A program made the position numbers and the translations under genes. Positions 1-5,596 of a stretch of DNA of 6,892 bases are shown here, in pieces (the first letter of the stretch is position 1; each line of letters opens with the position of its first letter). A model generated the notes under the pieces. That model worked only from the letters and a program-made list of their open reading frames with translations. It had not been told where the DNA came from and searched no databases. Origin of the DNA: JBNJEA01 sp051745395 (GTDB taxonomy: Bacteria > Desulfobacterota > Desulfobacteria > Desulfobacterales > Desulfosalsimonadaceae); assembly GCA_051745395.1 (NCBI GenBank), contig JBNJEA010000150.1, forward strand, positions 1 to 6,892, in the 5' to 3' direction.

Positions 1-837
1 GACATACGCCCGGGTAAAGGCGACGCCGGCGTAAAAAGAGGCCAGCGCCATGTTGTGGCGCGCCGTCATGTTGCCGCCGTCATTGTATGCGGTTTCCAGA
101 TTTTCGAATATCAGCCGGGTTGCGGATTCGGCATGTTCGTCGGTGAACTGGGTCCCGTTTAAACCGATGTAGGCCTCCACCGCGTGGGTGAGGGCATCCA
201 TTCCCGTCGTCGCGGTAATGTGGGGCGGCAGCCCGGTCATCAATTCCGGGTCCAGTACCGCAACCTTGGGGATCAGCTTCAGATCGTTGATGGCAAATTT
301 TTCATGGGTTTCGGGATCGGATATGACGGCGACAATGGTGGTTTCAGAACCGGTCCCGGCGGTGGTGGGCACGCAAAAAAGCGGCGGGATGGGCAGAAAC
401 ACCCGAAAAAGGCCCTTCATGTGGCGCACGGAAAAATAGGGATTGGAAATCCGTGCGCCGATCGCCTTGGCGCAATCCATGGGCGAGCCGCCGCCAAAGG
501 CAAGGAGGCTGTCACAGTTGTTGGCTTTATAGATTTTCCTGCCTTCCTCCACGTTGGCGATGGTGGGATTGGGTTGTACGTCATCGAAGACTGTGTATCG
601 GATGCCGTTTTGCTGAAGCGATTCGAAAAGCCCGTCTAAGAGCTTTAAATCCATCAGCACCTTGTCGGTGACCACCAGTACGTGTTTGCGGCCCCTGTTG
701 GTGATGTTTTCAGCCAGTTGCCGGATGCTTCCGGGCCCGCTCAGCAGCAGCGGCACCGGAAACGGCAAAACAATGGAAGCCACTTTCATTGCCTTCTGCT
801 GGGCCCGATACGCGTTTTTTTTCATTGACCAGAGCAT
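1..837 (-). CDS. Iron-containing alcohol dehydrogenase, N-terminal 279 residues (3' end beyond left edge)
   Basis: Predicted cytoplasmic NAD(P)-dependent, metal-dependent alcohol dehydrogenase of the FucO/AdhB (type III) family, interconverting an alcohol and an aldehyde or ketone; the substrate cannot be read from sequence. The nucleotide-binding GGGSPMD lies at about residues 115-121 and is followed by CAK. VPTTAGTGSETT lies at 156-167. GMDALTHAVEAYIG contains D214 and H218, which align with the first two iron ligands of FucO (DxxxH). The other two ligand histidines fall beyond the left edge and cannot be checked. The family is usually about 380-390 residues, so roughly 70% is present. The ATG at 837 is chosen because AGGAG lies 8 nt upstream; it gives about 15 more N-terminal residues than FucO. 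ATG codons 5 and 17 are weaker alternatives. The gene diverges from the nucleosidase-like gene at 1168. The family call is firm; the substrate is unknown. Confidence 0.93.
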   Translation of the reverse strand, partial: MLWSMKKNAYRAQQKAMKVASIVLPFPVPLLLSGPGSIRQLAENITNRGRKHVLVVTDKVLMDLKLLDGLFESLQQNGIRYTVFDDVQPNPTIANVEEGRKIYKANNCDSLLAFGGGSPMDCAKAIGARISNPYFSVRHMKGLFRVFLPIPPLFCVPTTAGTGSETTIVAVISDPETHEKFAINDLKLIPKVAVLDPELMTGLPPHITATTGMDALTHAVEAYIGLNGTQFTDEHAESATRLIFENLETAYNDGGNMTARHNMALASFYAGVAFTRAYV

Positions 838-1167
838 AGAGACCTCTCCTGATTTTTTACGGTTTCACGTGTCTGTTTCCAACGGCCAGCCGTTTGATAC
901 ACCACTCTCGTCAAATGGCGTCAGTTTTTCCGGATGCTGTCGACCATATAGAAAAATTTTTCGTGGTTCAACTCATAACTCGTGCGTCTATCGAAATTTT
1001 TCCGTCCTATTTTTTTATCAGCTGAAGAGACCCAAGGGGGGGAGGGAAAAGCCGCAGCGGCGAAATAATGGTTTGTAATGCCGAAAATTGGTGATAGAAA
1101 TGGATTTTCCGAATCGGATGCGAGCGTTTGAAAATTTTGCCATCAAGCCGGAAAAAAGGCCCAAACA
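838..1167. other. Divergent intergenic region between alcohol dehydrogenase and nucleosidase-like gene
   Basis: About 330 bp with no recognisable gene. It should hold the promoters of both flanking genes, but I find no convincing -35/-10 pair for either. It contains a perfect 12-bp A/T palindrome, GAAAAATTTTTC (951-962), and a second AAATTTTTC 40 bp further on (994-1002). A 36-codon open frame (915-1025, +) has no ribosome binding site and no recognisable similarity. For the right-hand gene a weak AAAAGG (1154-1159) sits 8 nt before its ATG. No known riboswitch was recognised. Confidence 0.6.
846..850 (-). promoter_or_regulatory. Ribosome binding site of the alcohol dehydrogenase
   Basis: Read on the minus strand, AGGAG (inside AGGAGAGG) ends 8 nt before the ATG at 837. 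It is the only good Shine-Dalgarno near the possible starts and fixes the upstream ATG as the likely start. Confidence 0.75.
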
Positions 1168-1812
1168 ATGCCCCAAAGCCCCGTCATCGGCCTGGTCATG
1201 GCCACCCACATGGAAGCAAAGCCCTTTTTGAAGGGGCTGGAATGCCAAAAAACCACAGGCACCCCATTTGCCGTCTACCGCGGGCCGGATACGGTAATTG
1301 GGATCTCCGGGATCGGCAAGGTCAATGCCGCCATGGCCTCTGCGTTCATGTGCATGACCTTTTCGCCGGTCTGCATTGTCAATGCGGGTGCAGCCGGCGC
1401 CGTCGGGCATGGCTATCAACTCGGCGATGTCTGCCAGATTGAAACGGCCATTGAAGCCGATCGTCTCCATTTCGTCACCGGAAAGCCTTTCCGGCATCGC
1501 CCCGATAGGCTAAGCGGCATTGCAACGGCCCGCCTGGCGACCCGCGACCGGGTGGTTCTCACCATGGCAGATCGGCGGGAAATGGCCGCCATCGCCGAGT
1601 TGGTGGATATGGAAGGCGCGGCTGTGGTCCAGGCCGCCCGCAGGTTTCACACCCCCTGTCATCTATTGAAATTTGTCAGCGACACGCCGGACCATACCCG
1701 CCTCAGAGATATTCCCCGCCACATCCGCAGGTATCGAAACGCCTTTTTAGAGCATTTCATGGCAAACGTCCGGCCTGAACTGTGGGGACGTTATGCGATC
1801 GCCTCCGCGTAG
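1168..1812 (+). CDS. Nucleoside phosphorylase family protein, MTA/SAH nucleosidase-like
   Basis: A 214-residue cytoplasmic protein of the PNP/UDP phosphorylase superfamily, most like 5'-methylthioadenosine/S-adenosylhomocysteine nucleosidases, which cleave the N-glycosidic bond of an adenine nucleoside. E17 in MATHMEAK aligns with E. coli MTAN E12. The glycine-rich SGIGKVNAA is at 47-55 and NAGAAGAVG at 72-80. DMEGAA (147-152) supplies the substrate-binding glutamate E149. VSD (170-172) supplies D172, equivalent to the catalytic Asp197 of MTAN. All three key acidic residues are therefore kept. It is somewhat shorter than E. coli MTAN (232), mainly in the segment around residues 105-140. The ATG at 1168 has a weak AAAAGG 8 nt upstream. 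It is convergent with the GAF gene, 31 bp away. Relatives include futalosine hydrolase and hopanoid-associated phosphorylases, so the exact nucleoside or sugar substrate is open. Confidence 0.82.
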   Translation: MPQSPVIGLVMATHMEAKPFLKGLECQKTTGTPFAVYRGPDTVIGISGIGKVNAAMASAFMCMTFSPVCIVNAGAAGAVGHGYQLGDVCQIETAIEADRLHFVTGKPFRHRPDRLSGIATARLATRDRVVLTMADRREMAAIAELVDMEGAAVVQAARRFHTPCHLLKFVSDTPDHTRLRDIPRHIRRYRNAFLEHFMANVRPELWGRYAIASA

Positions 1813-1843
1813 GTTCAGGTGCAAGGTTCCAGAAAACAGCCGG

Positions 1844-2446
1844 TTAGGGATGAACGCTTCGCGGCACCCCTTCATAGGGGGTTCTCCGTCTGGATTTAAT
1901 GGTCGTGGGGTCCCGGAGCGTTTTCAGAATTTCAATGCTGTGCTTCAGTCCTTTATAGTGCCGGGCCATTTCAACGGCCATACCGGTGATGTTGCCCATG
2001 GCCTGAACAAAATTGACATCCTCCAGGGTAAATTCCCAGGCTTCGGCGGTATAGACCCGCAAGGTCCCGATTGATCGCCCGCCGGCGATAATCGGCACGG
2101 CCAGTATGGAAGAAATGCCTTCCCGCCTGGCGGCGTCTGGATACTGGATTCTCGGGTCGTCGCTGACGTCGTAGATCGCAACCGGGCCTTCTTCGAGGGA
2201 TTCGGCGATCGATTTCAACGCACTGACCGGCCCCTTGTTGATGTATTCATCGCTTAGACCGTAAGAAGCCGCGACTTCGAGTTCCTTGTTTTCCCGGTTG
2301 ATCAGAAAAACCGCGCAGCCTTTGACACTCAAGGCGTGGGTGATGCTTTCCACGGCCATCAGCACCACTTCCTCCGGGTCCTTGGAATGCGAAATCGCGT
2401 TGGTGACCTTCAACATGGTTTCGTAATTCATGAGTTGCTTTTTCAT
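1844..2446 (-). CDS. Stand-alone GAF-domain protein
   Basis: A 200-residue soluble protein that is essentially one GAF domain, a small-ligand or redox sensing fold. A short helical N-terminus (MKKQLMNYETMLKVTNAISH) leads into the domain at about residues 23-162. Core features include GCAVFLIN (43-50), ELEVAASYGLSDEY (55-68), the central loop ending GISSILAVPI (110-119), and SIGTLRVYT (125-133). A helix VNFVQAMGNITGMAVEMAR (144-162) closes it. The tail ends basic (KSRRRTP) and has no enzymatic output domain, so any signal must pass to a partner; the ligand is unknown. A strong AGGAGG 8 nt upstream selects the ATG at 2446. The ATG two codons earlier would leave only 2 nt spacing. The longer open frame reaching back to 2665 lacks domain similarity. 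It lies on the same strand as the hybrid kinase but is separated from it by about 580 bp of debris. Confidence 0.9.
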   Translation of the reverse strand: MKKQLMNYETMLKVTNAISHSKDPEEVVLMAVESITHALSVKGCAVFLINRENKELEVAASYGLSDEYINKGPVSALKSIAESLEEGPVAIYDVSDDPRIQYPDAARREGISSILAVPIIAGGRSIGTLRVYTAEAWEFTLEDVNFVQAMGNITGMAVEMARHYKGLKHSIEILKTLRDPTTIKSRRRTPYEGVPRSVHP

Positions 2447-2454
2447 TTTCATGA

Positions 2455-2460
2455 CCTCCT
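2455..2460 (-). promoter_or_regulatory. Strong ribosome binding site deciding the GAF protein start
   Basis: AGGAGG on the minus strand lies 8 nt before the ATG at 2446 and only 2 nt before the in-frame ATG at 2452. It therefore favours MKKQLMN over MKMKKQLMN and over any start further upstream. Confidence 0.8.
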
Positions 2461-2675
2461 TCTGGTTAGTGAGAAAAGTCTTTTTCCCATTGTGTTTATA
2501 AAGGCCTCGGTTTCCGCCGGCTTTCAGGCCGTTTGCCGCCGGAGGCCGCTGCCAGCCGAATTTGAGCCGCATTTGATGCAAGCGTGGGGCGAGGGAAGTC
2601 AGAGGTCGTATGATAAGCGCGCCAGGCGATTTTGAGGGCAGTGGCAGTATGGCCTTCGTAAACATTTCTGATTAT

Positions 2676-2704
2676 AAAATAATAGGATTTCGACCCGGCG
2701 TCAA
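2676..2704 (-). promoter_or_regulatory. Candidate sigma70-type promoter for the GAF gene
   Basis: On the minus strand TTGACG (2704-2699) is followed after 17 nt by TATTTT (2681-2676), with a perfect TATAAT immediately downstream (2676-2671) at a non-optimal 22-nt spacing. It would give a leader of roughly 220 nt before the GAF start. The AT-rich patch stands out in a GC-rich context. This rests on consensus matching alone and is weak. Confidence 0.3.
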
Positions 2705-2735
2705 GCAAGGGCCCCGAATCTGCGCATGCCGCCGG

Positions 2736-2990
2736 CAACCATACAAGCAGATCGCCCGCGGCGAGGTCGGGCTGATTATCCCCGGCTACATGAATGTCCA
2801 TCCCTGGGCAGGGTCACGGCCGCACCAGACCGGTGCCGACAGCGACGATAAAATCCCGGGACTCCGCCGCCTGGCCCACACTATCCACGAATACGGGAGC
2901 AAGGCGTGCTTCCAGCTGCCCCACGCCGGGTGCCAGGCCAAAAAGGCCCATACCGGGCATACCCCGAAAGGGAACTCCGCGTGGTGGTCC
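2736..2990 (+). pseudogene. Remnant of an NADH:flavin oxidoreductase (old yellow enzyme family), N-terminal part
   Basis: The translation contains YKQIARGEVGLIIPGYMNVH, then SDDKIPGLRRLAHTIHEYGS, FQLPHAGCQ and TGHTPKGNSA. These follow in order the family's conserved early motifs (LYxxiArGGVGLIIpGY, dD.ipGlrrl.davH..G, QL.HAGrQ, iG.tP..PSA) of the N-terminal TIM-barrel region of enoate/2,4-dienoyl-CoA reductase-like proteins. Only about 80 of the expected 650 or so residues remain. There is no proper N-terminus with the LkNR segment. The conserved GG of ARGGVGL is GE and HAGRQ is HAGCQ. The frame hits TGA at 2991, after changing into sequence resembling another family. It is therefore a decayed gene piece, not a functional enzyme. 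It parallels the missing N-terminal half of the flavoprotein at 6107-6892, suggesting paralogues. The upstream limit of similarity is uncertain. Confidence 0.75.
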
Positions 2991-3022
2991 TGACCGGCGC
3001 CGGCGAAAAATGTTTTTCCGTC
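2969..3022 (+). pseudogene. Very short enoyl-CoA hydratase (crotonase)-like fragment
   Basis: In the +2 frame (codons from 2969) the sequence reads RELRVVVLTGAGEKCFSV. This matches the crotonase consensus vrvvvLtGaGekaFsvG, the strand-turn that begins the first oxyanion-hole region. The expected next residues (GGDL) are absent: the frame continues RRQ and enters the end of the opposite-strand kinase gene. The preceding old-yellow-enzyme remnant is in a different frame and its similarity fades at about 2981, so the two pieces abut or overlap slightly. With only 14-18 matching residues, chance similarity is possible. If real, it is a non-functional splinter of a beta-oxidation-type gene. Confidence 0.5.
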
Positions 3023-3027
3023 CGGCG

Positions 3028-5037
3028 TCAGGCCTTTGCACCGTCTAAGACCCGCCGGATCGTGGTCGCCAGGGTTTTCTGGTCCGCCGGCTTCATGAGC
3101 AGGGCTTCGATGGGAAGATCCCGGCTGTTTTCATCCAGTTTTTCGTTATAGCCGGTGCACAGGATTACCGGCATGTCAGGCCTTATGGCTTTAATGGCGT
3201 GGGCTAGTGTGTCGCCGGTCATGCGGGGCATGGACATGTCCGTTAAAACCAGGTCGAAGCGCTCCGGTGACAGCCGAAACTGATCCAGCGCCTCTTTGCT
3301 GCTGGTCGCCGTGGTTGCCGTGTACCCCAGCCGGTTGAGCTTCTGCTGCATCATATTGACAATCTGGGGTTCATCATCCAGTACAAGGATATGCTCCGTG
3401 CCGCGGGGCAGAGTTTCCTCGGGAGGCTTTGCCGCTTTTGGCCGGCGGTTTTCGGCCATGGGCATGTACACATGGAAGGTGGTGCCCCTGCCGATTTCGC
3501 TGTATACGGTAACAAAGCCGTTGTGTTTCCGGACGATGCTGTAGACCACCGAAAGCCCGAGTCCGCTGCCGTCGACGGTTTTCTGCCATGTGGTGAAATA
3601 CGGCTCGAAGATTTTGTCAAGATGATGCGAGGCAATACCGATGCCGGTATCGCTTACGGTAATGCGGGCATAGTCGCCGGAGACAACTTCCGGATGCTTT
3701 TGTGTCATGTGCTCATCAAGGTTGACGGCTTCGACATCGACCGCCAGAATACCGCTTTCATTTTCCATGGCCTTCACGGCATTGGTGGCCAGGTTGACAA
3801 TCACTTGGTGGAACTGGGTCGGGTCCGTTCGGACAATAAAGGATTCGTTGGCGATATTTTCGCGAATTTCAATGGTTGCCGGCGTTGTGGCCCGCATCAT
3901 CTTCAGGGTTTCCTTTAAAAGGGGAACGATCTGGACGGGCGCAAATTCCTGCTCTTCGCGGCGGCTGATGGTCAGGATCTGTTTGACCAGCGCCTTGGCC
4001 CGGTTGCCGGCCTCCAGTACGGCAGAAAGGTTGTGGTGCAACACGGTGTCTTGCGGGACCTCGTCTATGGACAGTTCCGTGTAGCCGATCACGGATGAAA
4101 GGATATTGTTGAAATCGTGGGCAATGCCGCCGGCCAGCGTGCCGATGGCTTCCATTTTCTGCAGCTGTCGGATTTGCGCATTGAGCTTTTTTCTCTCCGA
4201 TACGTCTCTGGCGATGCCCTTGAATCCCGTGACCTGCCCGTCAGTGTCCTTGACGGGCGAAACCAGCGTTTCCACGTAGCAGGTGCTGCCGTCTTTTCGG
4301 ATCAATTCGCCGTTGAAGATGTTTACCGATTTGCCCGTGCGGTAGACCCGGTTGAACTCCGCATAAACCCGCCGGGCGAATTCCGCATCCATGGCCTGCC
4401 GGTAGTTCATGCCCATCAACGCCTCTTTTTCGTATCCGAGCATCTGGTACAGGGCATCGTTGAAAAAGGTCAGGTTGCCGGCCAGATCAGCCTCGAAGTA
4501 TCCGTCTTCGATGGTTTCGAGAATTGTCCGGTATTTTTCCTCGCTTTGCTGTAAGGCCTGCTCGACTTGTTTGCGCTGTGTTATGTCCACCAGCAGGCCC
4601 TGAATCCCGATGATGCGGTCGTTTTCTTTTATCGGCCGCGCATTGGTCATAAACCATATGGCCCGGCCGTCTCTGGTCTCGTAAAGGCGCTCCGTGGCCA
4701 CGGCTTCGCCGGCAATGATTTTCCGAAACTGTTCGCCAAGGTTCTCGCGGTCATCCGGATGGAGAAAATTTGCATAGCTGCGGCCGATGATTTCTTCCGG
4801 CCGGTAACCGGAAATACGTTCGATATTGGGGGAAACGTAAGTAATGGTGGCGTTTTGGTCCAGGATGTAGAGAATGTCGTTGAGGTTTTCCGCCAGTTGC
4901 TGATATTGTTGATTGCGTTTCTGCAGGGTTTGCCGGTCTTGATCGAGTTGAGCGTTTTGCTTTTGAAGCGCAGCATTCTCATCGGCTAATTGTTCAACTC
5001 GTTTTTCCAGTTCCTGATATGTCGGCTTTTTTGACAT
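3028..5037 (-). CDS. Soluble hybrid sensor histidine kinase: PAS-PAS-HisKA-HATPase-receiver
   Basis: A 669-residue cytoplasmic two-component hybrid kinase that autophosphorylates on histidine and passes phosphate to its own receiver. An N-terminal coiled coil (about 5-50, rich in Q/E/L) leads to PAS 1 (about 47-155, ending DITQRK) and PAS 2 (about 165-283, ending DVSERK). The H-box GGIAHDFNNIL has phosphoacceptor H307. The N-box is QVIVNLATNAVKAM (411-424), followed by DTGIGI (463-468), the F-box FEPYFTT (477-483) and GSGLGLSVV (490-498). The receiver (about 548-665) has acidic D554/D555, phosphoacceptor D600 in LVLTDMSMP, T628 and K649. No membrane segment or signal peptide is visible, so the stimulus is intracellular; no cofactor is predictable. 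MSKKPTYQELEKRVEQL is a typical start for Desulfobacterota kinases of this kind. ATG 5055 is an in-frame alternative. A longer frame to 5211 begins upstream of the promoter and is excluded. No good Shine-Dalgarno is seen. The output beyond the receiver is unknown. Confidence 0.95.
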   Translation of the reverse strand: MSKKPTYQELEKRVEQLADENAALQKQNAQLDQDRQTLQKRNQQYQQLAENLNDILYILDQNATITYVSPNIERISGYRPEEIIGRSYANFLHPDDRENLGEQFRKIIAGEAVATERLYETRDGRAIWFMTNARPIKENDRIIGIQGLLVDITQRKQVEQALQQSEEKYRTILETIEDGYFEADLAGNLTFFNDALYQMLGYEKEALMGMNYRQAMDAEFARRVYAEFNRVYRTGKSVNIFNGELIRKDGSTCYVETLVSPVKDTDGQVTGFKGIARDVSERKKLNAQIRQLQKMEAIGTLAGGIAHDFNNILSSVIGYTELSIDEVPQDTVLHHNLSAVLEAGNRAKALVKQILTISRREEQEFAPVQIVPLLKETLKMMRATTPATIEIRENIANESFIVRTDPTQFHQVIVNLATNAVKAMENESGILAVDVEAVNLDEHMTQKHPEVVSGDYARITVSDTGIGIASHHLDKIFEPYFTTWQKTVDGSGLGLSVVYSIVRKHNGFVTVYSEIGRGTTFHVYMPMAENRRPKAAKPPEETLPRGTEHILVLDDEPQIVNMMQQKLNRLGYTATTATSSKEALDQFRLSPERFDLVLTDMSMPRMTGDTLAHAIKAIRPDMPVILCTGYNEKLDENSRDLPIEALLMKPADQKTLATTIRRVLDGAKA

Positions 5038-5101
5038 GGGGAATACTTGGCCCATTTTTAAAGAATTATCATAACGGAATGATATTGAGGATTTAAAAGG
5101 T

Positions 5102-5130
5102 ATTATGTAATAATCAGGGCGACAAGTCAA
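5102..5130 (-). promoter_or_regulatory. Sigma70-type promoter of the hybrid kinase
   Basis: On the minus strand TTGACT (5130-5125) is separated by exactly 17 nt from CATAAT (5107-5102). Transcription would start near 5095, giving a leader of about 40-60 nt to the ATG at 5055 or 5037. Just upstream of the -35 lies an imperfect dyad, GGGTGTGTAAACCC (5139-5152), that could be an operator, but this is only a guess. Confidence 0.7.
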
Positions 5131-5275
5131 GGACGGAAGGGTGTGTAAACCCGCTAACCCCCAAGTACGGCACCGGCTTTTTGCTTGAAGGCGGGGAGGG
5201 GGTCGGGCCACGATAAAGCCTTAATTTAAATGTGAATAAATAAAAATTATTGGCCATTTTCGGGGCTATATTGCA

Positions 5276-5304
5276 TTTTTGACCGTAAAAAATTGGACTA
5301 TAAT
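5276..5304 (+). promoter_or_regulatory. Promoter-like sequence in the AT-rich island
   Basis: A perfect TATAAT (5299-5304) is preceded by TTTTTG (5276-5281) at 17 nt; the overlapping TTGACC (5279-5284) is only 14 nt away. Downstream, the first ATG (5327) opens only about 10 codons, so no gene is obviously served. It could be a chance product of AT-rich DNA or could drive a short RNA. Confidence 0.3.
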
Positions 5305-5351
5305 AAGAACGCAGACAGGCAAAGCAATGGAAATTCGAAGTCGAAACAGAC

Positions 5352-5378
5352 TATTTTGAGGGCAAAATCATCAAAATA
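5352..5378. repeat. 8-bp inverted repeat, 11-nt loop
   Basis: TATTTTGA (5352-5359) pairs perfectly with TCAAAATA (5371-5378) around 11 nt. It shares the TTTTGA/TCAAAA half-sites with the next dyad 18 bp away. The arms are AT-rich with no T-run following on either strand, so a terminator is unlikely. Confidence 0.6.
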
Positions 5379-5396
5379 AGCCCTTAAAACGCCATT

Positions 5397-5427
5397 TTTT
5401 TGAATTGAAAAATATAAAATTCAAAAA
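5397..5427. repeat. 10-bp inverted repeat, 11-nt loop
   Basis: TTTTTGAATT (5397-5406) pairs perfectly with AATTCAAAAA (5418-5427) around an 11-nt loop. It ends 4 bp before the tandem repeat. It could form a hairpin or be a protein-binding dyad. Confidence 0.65.
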
Positions 5428-5430
5428 GGT

Positions 5431-5478
5431 AGCATGGCCCGACCCGCCAGACACAGCATGGCCCGACCCGCCAGACAG
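5431..5478. repeat. Tandem duplication of a 24-bp unit
   Basis: Two adjacent copies of a 24-bp unit starting AGCATGGCCCGACCCGCCAG lie at 5431-5454 and 5455-5478. They are identical at 23 of 24 positions, differing only at the last base. There are two copies only and no spacer. The unit contains the inverted-motif core CATGGCCCGACCC also matched at 5200-5212. Confidence 0.9.
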
Positions 5479-5529
5479 CGCCAGAACCCGCAATGCCTTG
5501 TCTTCACGGGTTGGAACTTCGGAAAGAGG
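5479..5529. other. Non-coding spacer between tandem repeat and 11-bp inverted repeat
   Basis: About 50 bp containing AACCCGCAATGCC and CACGGGTTGG, in which AACCCG and CGGGTT form a short dyad. Open frames pass through in several phases, but none shows domain similarity. It belongs to the roughly 1.07-kb stretch (5038-6106) without an intact gene. Confidence 0.4.
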
Positions 5530-5577
5530 GAAAAGGGGTGCAATTCCAGTGATGGTAAAAAAGGTCCACCCCTTTTC
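5530..5577. repeat. 11-bp inverted repeat with 26-nt loop, REP/MITE-like
   Basis: GAAAAGGGGTG (5530-5540) pairs perfectly with CACCCCTTTTC (5567-5577). The 26-nt loop contains GATGGTAAAAAAGG. GGGG-cored inverted repeats of this kind are typical of short interspersed palindromic elements, but membership in a named family cannot be shown from one copy. Confidence 0.6.
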
Positions 5578-5596
5578 GTACCAGCGAAGGGGGTCG

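Larger units (their letters stand above)
2447..2735. other. Region upstream of the GAF gene without an intact gene
   Basis: About 290 bp. Open frames run through it on both strands, but none shows domain similarity, and those on the minus strand start well before the strong GAF ribosome binding site. It holds the GAF leader and a candidate promoter near its right end. The GC-rich stretch at about 2500-2575 contains several short GCCGCCGG-type inverted segments but no clear terminator. Confidence 0.45.
5200..5445. repeat. Inverted GC-rich motif framing a 220-bp AT-rich island
   Basis: GGGTCGGGCCACG at 5200-5212 recurs in inverted orientation as CATGGCCCGACCC at 5433-5445, matching at 12 of 13 positions. 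The enclosed sequence (5213-5432) is strikingly AT-rich, unlike the surrounding GC-rich DNA, and contains further dyads. The arrangement resembles the ends of a small non-autonomous element, but no transposase and no clear target-site duplication are visible. Confidence 0.4.

Noticed and set aside
915..1025. 36-codon plus-strand frame beginning MASVFPDAVDHIEKFF
   Set aside because: No Shine-Dalgarno, no recognised family, and its length is within chance for this composition.
838..1167. SAM/SAH-type riboswitch upstream of the nucleosidase-like gene
   Set aside because: I could not recognise conserved core motifs of these riboswitch classes; a covariance-model search would be needed to exclude it formally.
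1018..1497. Minus-strand frame of 159 codons opposite the nucleosidase-like gene
   Set aside because: It is antisense to a gene with conserved catalytic motifs and has no recognisable domain of its own.
1829..1842. 14-bp identity CCAGAAAACAGCCG shared with 5611-5624, hinting at a second CFI-box remnant
   Set aside because: A single 14-mer match on this scale has a fair probability by chance, and the surrounding translation does not continue the similarity.
1813..1843. Terminator between the convergent nucleosidase-like and GAF genes
   Set aside because: The 31-bp gap contains no convincing stem-loop or T-run.
2447..2665. N-terminal extension of the GAF protein to 273 residues
   Set aside because: A strong AGGAGG lies 8 nt before the internal ATG at 2446, and the added residues show no domain features.
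5431..5478. Possible CRISPR array
   Set aside because: There are only two directly abutting copies with no spacer, and no cas genes in the window.
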